DNA from: Auanema rhodensis
Taxonomy: Eukaryota > Nematoda > Chromadorea > Rhabditida > Rhabditidae
Assembly (NCBI GenBank): GCA_964057225.1
Contig: OZ059896.1
Location: 18,162,501-18,226,500, forward strand
Reading direction: 5' to 3'
Length of the DNA stretch: 64,000 nt
The position numbers and the translations under genes are program-made. Positions within the stretch are counted from its first letter, which is position 1, and every line of letters starts with the position of its first letter. Positions 52,147 through 62,742 of the stretch are shown here, piece by piece. The notes beneath the pieces were generated by a model. It was not told the origin of the DNA. It searched no databases and saw only the letters and a list, made by a program, of their open reading frames with translations.

Positions 52147-52431
52147 TCATCGCCGTCGTCCTATCCTCATTAGATTTCCAAGGTGGCAGTCTGCACATTC
52201 TTTCTTTTCAGCACGCTTTCCCAGTCGCATCATATTCGACAAACTGGCTCTCTTCCAATAACGATATTCCGGATCGGTTCTTAAATAATACATCATTAAA
52301 TCAGCTAAAACAATTTTAGAAGTAAGTCTGGAAGATTTAACTCACTCATAATCCGATGACGTAGGAACAAAAAGTTGTGATTGGACCGAAGCGAAAATAA
52401 CGGCGAAAATAATCATGAGAATGAACTTCAT
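52147..52431 (-). CDS. probable amidated neuropeptide precursor (-MRL-NH2 / -MRI-NH2)
   Basis: About 80-90 residues. Signal peptide MKFILMIIFAVIFASVQS, then QLFVPT and, after a small intron, TSKIVLADLMMYYLRTDPEY followed by RYWKR. Two peptides follow: ASLSNMMRL-G-KR and, after a KK site, ECADCHLGNLMRI-G-RRR, then stop. Both have glycine directly before dibasic sites, the classic signal for C-terminal amidation, and they share the ending (N)xMR(L/I)-amide. The second has a CxxC pair. The MRL-amide ending recalls myomodulin-type peptides, but I do not recognise the precursor. To keep the frame, the intron must be 18 nt (GTGAGT...CCAG) or 33 nt (GTCATC...CCAG). The ATG follows an acceptor-like GTTACAG by ten bases. 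Confidence 0.7.
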
Positions 52432-54121
52432 ACCGCTAGTTCTGTAACAATTTCACTTTTGAATTTGAGTTCATCAATATAATGAACTTCTATGTAGATT
52501 ATATAAACAATTATAGAGTTTAATTTCATAATTATATTTCACATATTAGATATTAGGGGGAGATAATTATTATTAGCTAATAAAAAACTTTTCTCGTCAT
52601 TCTGGAATATTTAATGCCACCAAATGATCCATAATCGTTGGCACAAATATTCTCGGTACTAAAGATGTTTAAAATAGATCTGGAGTTTCTAGTAACAGGG
52701 AGAGAGAGAGAGATATTTCTTCTATAGATATGACAACAGAAAGTTTTAAATTAAATTTTTATGAATTATAGCAATTTAACTTTTGAAATATATATCGAGT
52801 TTGAAATAATGATGTACAGCTAGGAAATCTTGAAAACATGTTCATAAAAGCTTATGTCTGAATTAAAAAAGTAGAAAATACAAGAATATTTCGCATACGA
52901 GTGTTGGGAGCAAGAATTTTGTTGCAAAATATAAATATAAGTAAAGTTTAAGAAAAGAAGCTTGCAAAAAATTTCCACATTTTTGTAAAAAATTGTAAAG
53001 TCTTCTCCATAATAAGATATTGGTAAAATTATTTCTTTTCGAAAAGAAAAGAATTATAAGTTTAAAAAATATGCTTAGATGGGTGGAGAAGCGGTAACTA
53101 CTGGAAAATGCCTCTGTTTCTGTATGATAGAAAAAGTACCGCCTCTCCCAGTGTGAATAATTGCTGAAGCTCATTTGGAGAAGGCAGAGCACACACGTTT
53201 ATTAGATAATGAGACAGTTTTCGCATTACTAATGCTTTGACTGCAGAACAGATGAGTTTGGGTATAACAGTGAGAAAAAAAAGCTATGGCGGTTGAAGTA
53301 TTTGATATAAAGAGAAAACTAACAAGATTTAGTTTTTCCAAGTTCAGGTGTTCTGAGCTACTGACGTATTACCAAGGATAAATTAAATAGGAGACAGGTC
53401 CGATTTGATGTATATGTAGTACCCGAAATATCAGCAGTACCTCCTTGAGATAATTGGTTCACGAAGGTTGCTTGAATATTTCATGCGATACTAAAATAAA
53501 TAATAAAAAAATTAATCATATAAATCAGAGTATATCAAAGACCTTCTTATAAATGCAGATTAACTTTTACGTTCATGTGCATATTTTTGATTTTTTATCA
53601 TCTTCACAATGAATTACTATTACAGCCAGACTACTATACCGCATTTCTATAGATAACCTTTTTCAAGATGTCGTTGATATCAATTGTCCAAAAATAGCAT
53701 TTTGGTATCCTTATTGACTCGTAAGTATTTTCATTAACACTCAGATTTGCAACCTATGTAGATCAGGTACTAATTTTATCAGTTTCACTTCCTTCTCCAG
53801 CAATAAAAGTTTTTACATCTACAGCTTAACAGTGCACAGCATCCTCGCGACCAGACGTCAGAACAAAAATATTAACGCACAATAATTTATTTTAAGCATT
53901 TGATGTATCTATTTTTGCCTAGTTTAGAAGTCAATTAGGAAGTATGCATTTCAAATAATATTTTTGTGTCATTGAATAGCTTTATATAAAATTTAAGTAT
54001 GGTTCCTTTTATCATCTATCAGCTATTTTAATGTTACAACATATGCATTGCATGCGTTAGTAGTGCTGTATGAGCCGGCCTTTTCAAGCATTCTTTTGTT
54101 TTGTTTTTTTTTGTTTTCAGA
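52432..54121. other. intergenic upstream of arp-11, nothing firm
   Basis: AT-rich. A minus-strand frame of about 43 codons around 53,100-53,230 contains LPSPNELQQLFTLGEAVLFL and reads protein-like, but lacks a signal peptide, splice or leader support. The 109-codon minus frame at 52,863-53,192 is mostly AT-driven. Confidence 0.5.
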
Positions 54122-55881
54122 ATGTCAACAGCTTTATCTTCTACACGAACTTCACAGCGAAGGTCTCTTTCCTCTTTTTCAAGCTCAACATCATTTTCTC
54201 ATGCTATGAGTAGCATTGATAATAGTAAGCCTGCTGTTGTCATTGAAATAGGAACAAATTTAACCAAGTGAGCTCATATATTGTCAGAACACAACAACAA
54301 TACTTTTACAGATGTGGTTTTGCTGGTGAGAAAGTTCCTCGAATTGTTCGAACACAATTCAGAGATGAGCTACTAAAAGTTCAAAAGAGCTTGTTCAATG
54401 AAAACAAAACAACAGTTGAGCCAAATATTAAAAGTATTTTCAAATTTTTCAAATATTTATTCTATAAGTATGTTTGAATGAATATACATGTAGCTTAATT
54501 TATTAATTAATATTCAGTGTTTTGATCACAATGCCTCGTGAGCGTAGAGTAATAATTGTTGAAAGTGTGTTTTCTCCCATTGAAGTGCGTCAAGCTATAT
54601 GCAAGGTAATTGGACTTTTAGATGATTTCAGTACTTTGATTGATTTAAAAATGTTTGTGTTCAACTAAATCAATTTAGGTTTTACTTGATATTTTGCATG
54701 TTCCTTCCGTGTTGTTCATGCCTAGTCATTTGTGTGCAACATTTCCTTTCAATACGAAAAATGCTTTGGTGTTAGATATTGGAGTTAATGAATCTTCGGT
54801 CATTCCTGTAAGCTTCACTTTGCATCTTTTCTCAGGCACTACGAATAATTCTTTTTGAAGATTGCTGAAGGCGTAACAATGCTAAATAATTGGTATATCT
54901 CCCCAGTAGGATACAAGATGCTAGCGGAGAATGTTAAAAATTTAATGTACGAGCATGGAGCAATTATTGAAATTGATGGAGGTGAAAGGAAGTTAACGGA
55001 TGAAGATTGGCTTTATGTTGTCGTTAGTATTTATTTTTTTTGTTTTTGATCTAATTTCATTAACATAGGAGAACGACATTCTCGAACAAATCATATGTCG
55101 GACCTTGTTTTGTACTACGAAAGAAAGAAGCTTGTTGATACAAAAGGCAATTACCAATATTTAAATTTCCAGTTATGTATGCTGTTCAGGGAGAAGAATC
55201 CTTGTTAAGTCCGATTCCTGCTGCTTATGAAATTCCAATTCGAACTGAAAAGCTTAAAGTGCCCGGAATCGTCAGGTACTCAGCGCAAAAAGTTTCAAAT
55301 ACTTTTAATTCATTCAGAGAGTCAGCTTGTGAAATATTTTTCGAATTCAAAGCTAATGATGACCCACCAATCCACATACTCATAAATCGTGTAATTGACA
55401 CTGTAATTTTTAAAAATTCAATATTTTTTATACTTACAAATTATATCAGGTCCCGATAGATTTGAGAAAATCTATGTATTCTGGAATTCTCATAACGGGA
55501 GGGATATCCTTGATTCCCGGCTTTATGAGTCGGTTGAAAGTAAAACTTTCTTTTTTTCATGTATTCATAAATATACTTTTAGGAAGAATTATTATTATGT
55601 ACCAGTAACAAAGAAAACAAGGCGAATAGTGAAGTCAAGTTTTACTTATTCAGTGATCAACCAACACCACTTTATCAAAATTGGCTAGGAGGTTAGTCAT
55701 TCAGACTTCTATTCTTTATTATGATTTTGTCTCTTAAGGTAGTTTGTTTGGTGGACTACAAGATGCTGTTCAATTACGGTCATTAACACGAGATCAATGG
55801 TTATGTAAGCCTGTAGTTCCTGATTGGACTGATTATGTTGAACATAATATTAAATGTGGAAAAGTTGATATGAATAGTTAA
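54122..55881 (+). CDS. arp-11: Actin-related protein 10/11, dynactin pointed-end subunit (ACTR10/Arp11)
   Basis: Caps the pointed end of the Arp1 filament in dynactin, the activator of cytoplasmic dynein. About 420 residues over about 11 exons. After a Ser-rich N-terminus come actin-fold blocks: VVIEIGTNLTKCGFAGEKVP (phosphate 1), MPRERRVIIVESVFSPIEVR, VLFMPSHLCATFPFNTKN, LVLDIGVNESSVIP (phosphate 2 equivalent), INRVIDTVPIDLRKSMYSGI, LITGGISLIPGFMSRL and NWLGGSLFGGLQDA. The order and sequence match ACTR10 rather than actin or Arp1. Acceptor-like TTTGTTTTCAG lies one base before the ATG. The exon near 55,090-55,170 is the least certain join. Convergent with the membrane-protein gene 206 bp away. 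Confidence 0.9.
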
Positions 55882-56087
55882 AAAGATTTATTTCACTGTT
55901 TAATGTATGTATGCTGTATTTATATAATAGTAATTATTACAGATAATTGACCTGTGAAAGTTTTACTTGTAATTTTCAAAGATACTACACGCATTGTGTT
56001 TCTATGGGTATCACAGTGTAATAAATAAGTTATTACTTACAAAAAGAATAAAAAATTGTTGTTCACATAGTAGTAGGGTAGTAATAA

Positions 56088-57130
56088 TTAGTTTGAGGAG
56101 GGATTTTCAGCCTTTTCATTCCTATTTTGGCTCCTAACGTTTTTAATGCTTGAATAAATCCTCCGAAGAAAACTGGGCAAAAAAGCATGCTGAGAGTCCC
56201 CATAGATCGTGAAATGTAGATAAGATAACGGAACATTTGCCAAGATTGAAGAAACGGTATCTGAAAAATTATACATAAAGATTGAAGATTGAGCTACACA
56301 GCTAATTGTAACCTGTAACATTATAATGCCAACAATAGCTAGATAATGAATTTCGCCAAGTAATCCTAAGAAGTGAAAGATATTTTGCGAGTCGGAAAAC
56401 ATATCCGATGATTTGATATTTAAAAGCTTCTTTAAGTAAAAATTTTCAATACTAATATACAAGTTTTCATATAAATATACCTGATAAGAAAGTCGACAGG
56501 GTGGTAGTAGCTTCATTCGTAGAGCAACTATTGTAACCGTTGTTAGAGCTAATAAGGTTATTAATGATATTTCCATGAACGATCTTTCTATACAATATAA
56601 AAATGTAACATCCAACAAAAGCAGAATTACTAGTAAGCTTATTAATTCCGATCGGGGCAAAATATACTCTGAAATGTGTAGCACTTGTCTTCTAATTTAA
56701 ATTAATCATATCATCTTCATGGTGTACTTTTAAATAGCAAAATCCATCAAAGTTAAACATCAGAATTACAATATGTTTTTTGAATAAAAGGCCTGGAAGA
56801 TTTAACTAACCCTGTTTATTCCCTGACCAAGTAAATTCCAGTATTATCAAAGCAGTGCATATTGATAACAACACAGCATGCGCATCATTTGAAGTGCTTG
56901 TAAAATCTGAAGGTTTTGCATGACGAATAGCTTCTGTTTTGATATTTGAATTTGACTGACAACTACAATGACAGTTACAAAGTGATATTACCTGTTCCGG
57001 ATGTTGCATAGTTAACAAGAACCCAATGTAAAGCTAAAATTCCTCTAACGGTGGTTGTAAAAAATGGACAAGCAAGCGAGCTAGCCGTCGCAACAAAAAG
57101 CAATAATCCAGCACACCAACTTGATACCAT
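56088..57130 (-). CDS. multi-pass membrane protein, unknown family
   Basis: About 260-270 residues in four or five exons with five or six hydrophobic segments: MVSSWCAGLLLFVATASSLA, TVRGILALHWVLVNYA, NDAHAVLLSICTALIILEFT, LISLLVILLLLDVTFLYC, SLITLLALTTVTIVALR, and IHYLAIVGIIMLQVTISCVA. The last helix-like stretch is followed by a soluble tail ending NRNEKAENPSSN. Keeping the frame into the exon at ~56,690 requires an acceptor ending ACAAG. The ATG at 57130 is the first of the open frame; no acceptor motif is evident before it. Not recognised; it could be a transporter-like or TMEM family. Confidence 0.7.
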
Positions 57131-58475
57131 TACATATTATCTTTAATTAATTTATGTTTATACAATTTATATAATATGTAAAGACATCTACGATTAGCAA
57201 TAGAATGACAAAAAATTAAAAAACAATTTTAAAATTTTAAATATTTATACTGAAATGACCTTGGAGAGTATAGGTTAAACGTAATTTGTAAATGTGCCAA
57301 CATCAGTACAGAGATAGATTTTCACAATAACGATACTTTAAAATCCGAAAATCAAAACTTTTCCTTTTGAAATAACATATGTTAATGAAACTCAAATGAT
57401 ATGTCAAGTAGTAACACGCAGAGAAGATCAATTACTCGCTGAATTGGAGAGCTTCAAAATCAATTTCCCCTTTGCCAAACTCCAATGCAAACACCAAAAA
57501 AGAACAAATTTCAAGCATTTTCGCATTTGAAATGAACGAAATGGCTATAATACAGTTCAAATGAACATTGTATGAATCAGAAGAATCATTTCATCTGCAC
57601 TCTGATAGATTCTCTCTCCATTTCTCTTTTTCTCTCATGTCCTAAGAGTATAGAGCGTAGTCATATTGATCCTTCTCTTATCCTCTCGTTTTCTCTCCCC
57701 TCTATGTAGTCTAACTAACAAAAGGTTTGTATAAAATATAACTGACACTAGTCAATAACTCAAGAGTCAATATCATGGTTATAATGAAGTTAAGCAGTTG
57801 TATACAATCAAATCTAATTTACTTCAAAATATTTAAACTGCAAAAGAAGTTTTAATGATTTTTGAATCTTTCTGTTTTCAAATGTCATAAACTTTACCGT
57901 ATTGTGTACTTTAACCAATTCTTAGCAGATATTGATCATTCTACGAAAATTGATACAAAGAGTAGAATATTTGTTGTTTATGACAATAATTCTACTATTT
58001 CGAGTTATAAAGACTGAGATCAGTGAATAAGCTGTCTTGTTAACTTTTGAAACATGTTCTTAGCTTCCACTAAATACAGCATTGTTAAAGTTTTTGAAGG
58101 AACATACGCAACTAAACAAAAAAAGGATTGTTTAACAGAAAAAAACTTAGTTCCAGAACAAAAATTTATTTGCAAATAGCCGGAAAAAAGAGTGAGGTTC
58201 AAGCATAATTGCTAATCACAAGGTAATAGTTACTACCCCTATGCAGAAAGAGAATGAAACGTTTGGGAGAGAGCAAGAGAAATACTCAGATATTCAAACA
58301 TAGTTTACAGAAAATAATATAATATATTACAAGGTAAGGTTAAAAAGTTAAAATGAAGGAAAGTAAGGGAAAAGCATGGTGAGTTGTATGTATATTTGAG
58401 CTGATTCTGCTGAGCAAATATCTAACAAAATATCATTATATATATGTATAGTATAAGTATTTGTAATATAAGCAT
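57131..58475. other. intergenic with CT-rich patch, nothing recognised
   Basis: Contains a pyrimidine-rich patch (57,600-57,710). A 60-codon minus-strand frame at 58,020-58,202 has no support. Confidence 0.55.
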
Positions 58476-59121
58476 TTATTGGGGCTTGTTTTCTGGCTCA
58501 GGAGCTGGTGCAGCTGCAGAACTTGGTTGAGCAGAACTTGCAGACGTAGTAATAACCTTGATAGGAATAGTCCGAAGTGGAGAAGCTTCCTGGAAGAAAC
58601 AGATTATCGATTGATACTATTGAAGGTATAACAAACATACCCTTTTGGGTGGTAATGCGACAACTGTTAAAACTCCATCAGACGTTAAGTTGGAATTGAC
58701 TGCTTCAGGTTGAACACCTTTGGGGAGAGCGAATTTGCGGCAAAAACTTTTGGAAATCAATCCCAAGTCGTCCTTCTTATCAGAGAATGATCCTTCGATG
58801 ACAATTTGATCCCCAATGACAGAAACTTTCAGGTCTTCAGGAGAATAATCGCGTACATCGATAGTAGCATGGAAAGAGTCGTCAGCAACTCTGACGGATT
58901 CAGAAGCAGCATAGTTTTGGGTTGATGGGAAAGTTAATCCTTGAAGAAGATCACTCTAGAAGAAGAAAGCAAAGAAATACAGAATAGTATGTATTTAAAT
59001 TTACTGGTAAATTAGTGAAGTGAGAAGCCATTGGATGAGAAATACGAATTCGTGGTGTTTCCTCAATAATTTTCTTCTCATAAGTACGGTTGTAAGATGA
59101 AGAATGATTGAAAGTAGACAT
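58476..59121 (-). CDS. small heat-shock protein (alpha-crystallin domain, HSP20)
   Basis: ATP-independent chaperone that holds unfolding proteins. Three exons, about 180 residues. N-terminal arm MSTFNHSSSYNRTYEKK; alpha-crystallin domain from VRVADDSFHATIDVRDYSPE and DLKVSVIGDQIVIEGSFSD to KSFCRKFALPKGVQPEAVNS and LTSDGVLTVVALPP. The C-terminal extension holds the oligomerising I-x-I motif (RTIPIKV) and ends in Ala/Pro-rich EPENKPQ. The start codon follows TTATTTCAG by a few bases. A heat-shock element lies about 260 bp upstream. Length and tail fit nematode HSP16/SIP-1/HSP-43 relatives; the exact member is not assigned. Confidence 0.94.
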
Positions 59122-59382
59122 CTTTTATAAAACTGAAATAATGTGAAAAATGAAAAAGAGAATAATCTATAAAGCTTATTGCAAAAGAAAAAAAGTGAAG
59201 GTTATTGATAGAATATAGATGGAGTTATGACTAAATCTATTTTTGTGAAGAAAAAAAAACACAAAGCTAATATGACAAGAACTGATAAGAAAAAAAAACG
59301 TCTAAAGTGTAGAAATATCTATAAATCTAATGGAATATTAAAGAAATAGAAACAAACTCAAAATACATTTCCATGACTCTTC

Positions 59383-59395
59383 GAACGTTCTCGAA
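59383..59395 (-). promoter_or_regulatory. heat-shock element upstream of the sHSP gene
   Basis: GAACGTTCTCGAA: three alternating nGAAn/nTTCn units with correct 2-bp spacing, about 260 bp upstream of the sHSP ATG. It matches the trimeric HSF1 binding consensus exactly in all three units. Confidence 0.75.
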
Positions 59396-59428
59396 CATCT
59401 TTTTGAATATGAAGCTTACTAAAGATAT

Positions 59429-59938
59429 ATGCTAATGCTTAAAGTTGAAAAATATCTGAAGAAGATGCGTATGAGAAGCATTGACTCATCTTATTGGCGT
59501 TTTATACATGCCTCTGTGAGAACGAGAGAGTTAGAGTTGGTACATTCTAGACGAAGATATAGAGAGAAGGTATCGTCCTCAGATCCACCTACTCTACTGT
59601 TTTTTGACGTTTCTATCGCCCACGTCGATATTTACTATGAAAAACGAGAATGAACAGCTGTTTAGCTTATTGCGGATGATCAGGAGGAGGATGATGATGA
59701 AGATGTTCCTGATGATCAGTCGTGTCGAAACATCGAAACGAAGGCGGAGGCGCAGAAAAAGACATATTCCTCGTCCTATTTACGAAGACGATATGATTCA
59801 CGTTTTCGAGTTGCAAACATCTGTCAGCCATATCAACAATGGTGCAATATTTTCTTTTTTAATTCGAAATTTTTTTATTTTTTCTCGAAAAGATTTGAGA
59901 AACACATACTGATAGCTCGTCAATAACTGTGTTTTAGA
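59429..59938 (+). other. possible small gene divergent from the sHSP (uncertain)
   Basis: Two overlapping frames are open. One reads LMLKVEKYLKKMRMRSIDSS from 59,429; joining its FFDVSIAH end across GTCGAT...TGTTTAG gives LIADDQEEDDDEDVPDDQSC, then TYSSSYLRRRYDSRFRVANI and CQPYQQWCNIF. The basic sites and C...C pair would fit a peptide precursor, but there is no clear signal peptide. The alternative frame is Arg/Met-rich. Weak evidence. Confidence 0.25.
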
Positions 59939-62025
59939 CTGAGTGACAGGAATTTCGGATACAAATAATTTTTTTTTTTTAAATTTTCAGTAAAAAATGC
60001 AGAATTGAAGCTCTTGAAGTCTTAAAAAAAGAGAATTTTTTTCATTTATGTATAATATTATATAAATCAAAGTTGTATATTAGAATATATATATATAGAA
60101 ATAAATACATACGTATATGATATTTGAATAAAATATACATAAATTTCAGATTTAAAAAGAATATTTTAGATTAAATTCTATTTTAATAAATAAAATAAAG
60201 GTCAACAAATTATCTAGAATATTCAAAATTATTCATTTATTCGCTAATTTTATTAAATAAATTAAATAATTTATAAAGTATATTAAAAAATTTAAAAAAA
60301 AAAAATTTATCTGTCTATTTTATAAAAATTAATTAAATTTTGAATTTAAAAAAAAATTCTTTTTTTTTTTAAAATTGACTTTGATAATAAAAAAATATAT
60401 TAATTAATAATATAAAAATAAAATTATGTGAGAAGACGAGAGCTTATTTGCCTTTGATCCATAGTTTTGGATAAGAAATTCTATTTCAATAATATCTGAA
60501 CACGCATAATCGAAATTTCAGGATAATTATCTCGGCGGGGGTGTCTGAGTGTGGTGCTGGAGGATACAGGGGTGTCTGAGTTGGAGGGAGTTGAAGACTA
60601 CGTTAGCTAGCGGTGATGGAATTGGTGGAGTTGTACTGAGAGAGAATTTGTAGGATGATGATGCTCAGAAGCAAGATATATGGAATAAAGGATGACGTTT
60701 ATATTTATTTTCTCTTTAGGTTCGAAGCTTTTCTTTTGTATCCTATTATAAGCTTATTCTACTAATTATAAGAATAAAAAGGGAAAAATAATTTAATTTA
60801 TTGATTATAAGTAAAAATATATTAAAAGGACAGCAGACGAAAATAATAATTGAGTTAAGGGATAACAAAAATAGATTTAATTGCTTTAAAAATTGTAATA
60901 AATTTGAAAAAAAATGAACAAAATTTAATTTGACGATGATCACATATCCGAATTTTCAGTAAGATTTATATAAAGTTTAATTAATAAATTTTTCTTCTAT
61001 AAAATAAGAAAATGAAAAAATAAAATTGATAAGATGATGTTGGAGTTAAAACATTTTTAACAGTTAATATCTTTGTGTTAAAGCTATTGAACATCATTCT
61101 GAAGTGCTTCTCAAACATATGTATATGATGAAGTGGTGACGTCGATTACGATCTGACGAAATTCTCACCCCTATTAGACTGAATTTTCTTTTCTTTCTTT
61201 AATCCCTACAACAGTAGTCTATCTTAACTACATACAACTATAGTAACTGTATAGAAAAGGAGGATGGGGAAGTAGTGTGAGGTAGTTTTAACACAGGTTT
61301 TAAGAAGCCGGTAAAACTTGAACATACACAACTGTATGTAGGCTTGTAAGGTGCAAAAAAGCTTTTCGGCTTGCTTGAAAAAACTTTTTTTTTTATTAAA
61401 TTTCAAGATGATGAAGTATTTATTGTATTATAACTTTGATAGAATTGTTTATTATTACATTATGAAAAAGACTTTTTTTTTGTGTTGAAACCTCTTGAAA
61501 ATCTTGACCAGCATGACTTAGAATAAGTGTTTTCTATATTTTCTATTCAATCGAATGTACTGAAAGTCGTCTCGTAAGCATCAAAAAATGGTTTTTTTAT
61601 ATTTCAATCAAAAATATCTGAATTCAAAACTAATTTTATTCAAATTCTTATTATATTCTTTCATAGTAGCAATGTATTTTTTAATTTTTGCTATATATTG
61701 AAGAGATTGCCAATAAAATCAAATTGGCTATGACACACATCAGTTTTCTTGACCGTTTTTGTTGATTTATTTTGATTTTTCCATTAAAATAATTTACTTT
61801 ATGTCTTCAAATTAATTTTTTTTCGTATATCATAGTGAATGGCTTGCAACTGTTGCTACAGAATCAACGTTTCTGGTTGTTTTCCATTAAGAAAGTCAAG
61901 ACGTCGTCTAGTTTTTTCTTTCGTTTTTTACGTCCACAGGAACTTAGCCTCTGCTTCATCTTTCAAGAACAGTTTGACATAACTTTGCTTAACTTTGTTC
62001 TCTCTTTCTTCCTATCTCTCTCTCC

Positions 62026-62030
<5 letters not shown>

Positions 62031-62069
<39 letters not shown>
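62031..62069. repeat. (CT)n microsatellite
   Basis: 39 bp of uninterrupted TC dinucleotide inside a pyrimidine-rich block. Confidence 0.97.
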
Positions 62070-62070
<1 letters not shown>

Positions 62071-62688
62071 TATTTCTCTCTTGATTATAAGCATATACTT
62101 TCTCCTGAAAAGTCTGTCTTACCATTTCCTATTTCTCTCCAATATTGCCTTTTAACACTTAACAGTCTTAATACGGTAATTGTTTTTCCTCAATGCTATT
62201 GTCCTTTCATCACTCCTAACCTTCGTCATAGATTCAAGTCCTTCTTCTCTTAACAAGTCTATCAACTTTTCCTTTTCAACCCCAACATCTTTCGCTGTCA
62301 ACTCCCGTCTAAACTCAAAAAAACTATTCACATGTGCATTTTGGTAATTTGTCCAGCATTTCGATCTCCTTTCCTTCATAATACATCTATAAATCCATTT
62401 AATTTAAAATATTTCCATATCCTCATGTTATTACACCATTTTCCTTCATCATACCGTCATTATATTTTCTTCACCAGATTTGGTGGAGTCCCTGTGTCTT
62501 ATTACCTCCGTGCCCACCCCCAAGCCAGCAATCTGTTCTGTTCTCACTTCATTTCGCTTCGGTTACCTCCTGTATACATATATAGTTTATTGAAATTCAT
62601 CGTCATCATCTCACTGCAATTCATTTTGGCTTTCCGCTCAACACAGATTCTCTTGTTCTACTTCTTTACTACCTATCCTTCTCATCAT

Positions 62689-62691
<3 letters not shown>

Positions 62692-62738
<47 letters not shown>
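62692..62738. repeat. (CT)n microsatellite
   Basis: 47 bp of uninterrupted TC dinucleotide, the second in the same CT-rich block. Confidence 0.97.

Positions 62739-62742
<4 letters not shown>

Noticed and set aside
61278-61285. TGAGGTAG, the let-7 microRNA seed
   Set aside because: Bases after the seed do not match let-7 family members and no hairpin arm was apparent; an 8-mer is expected by chance.
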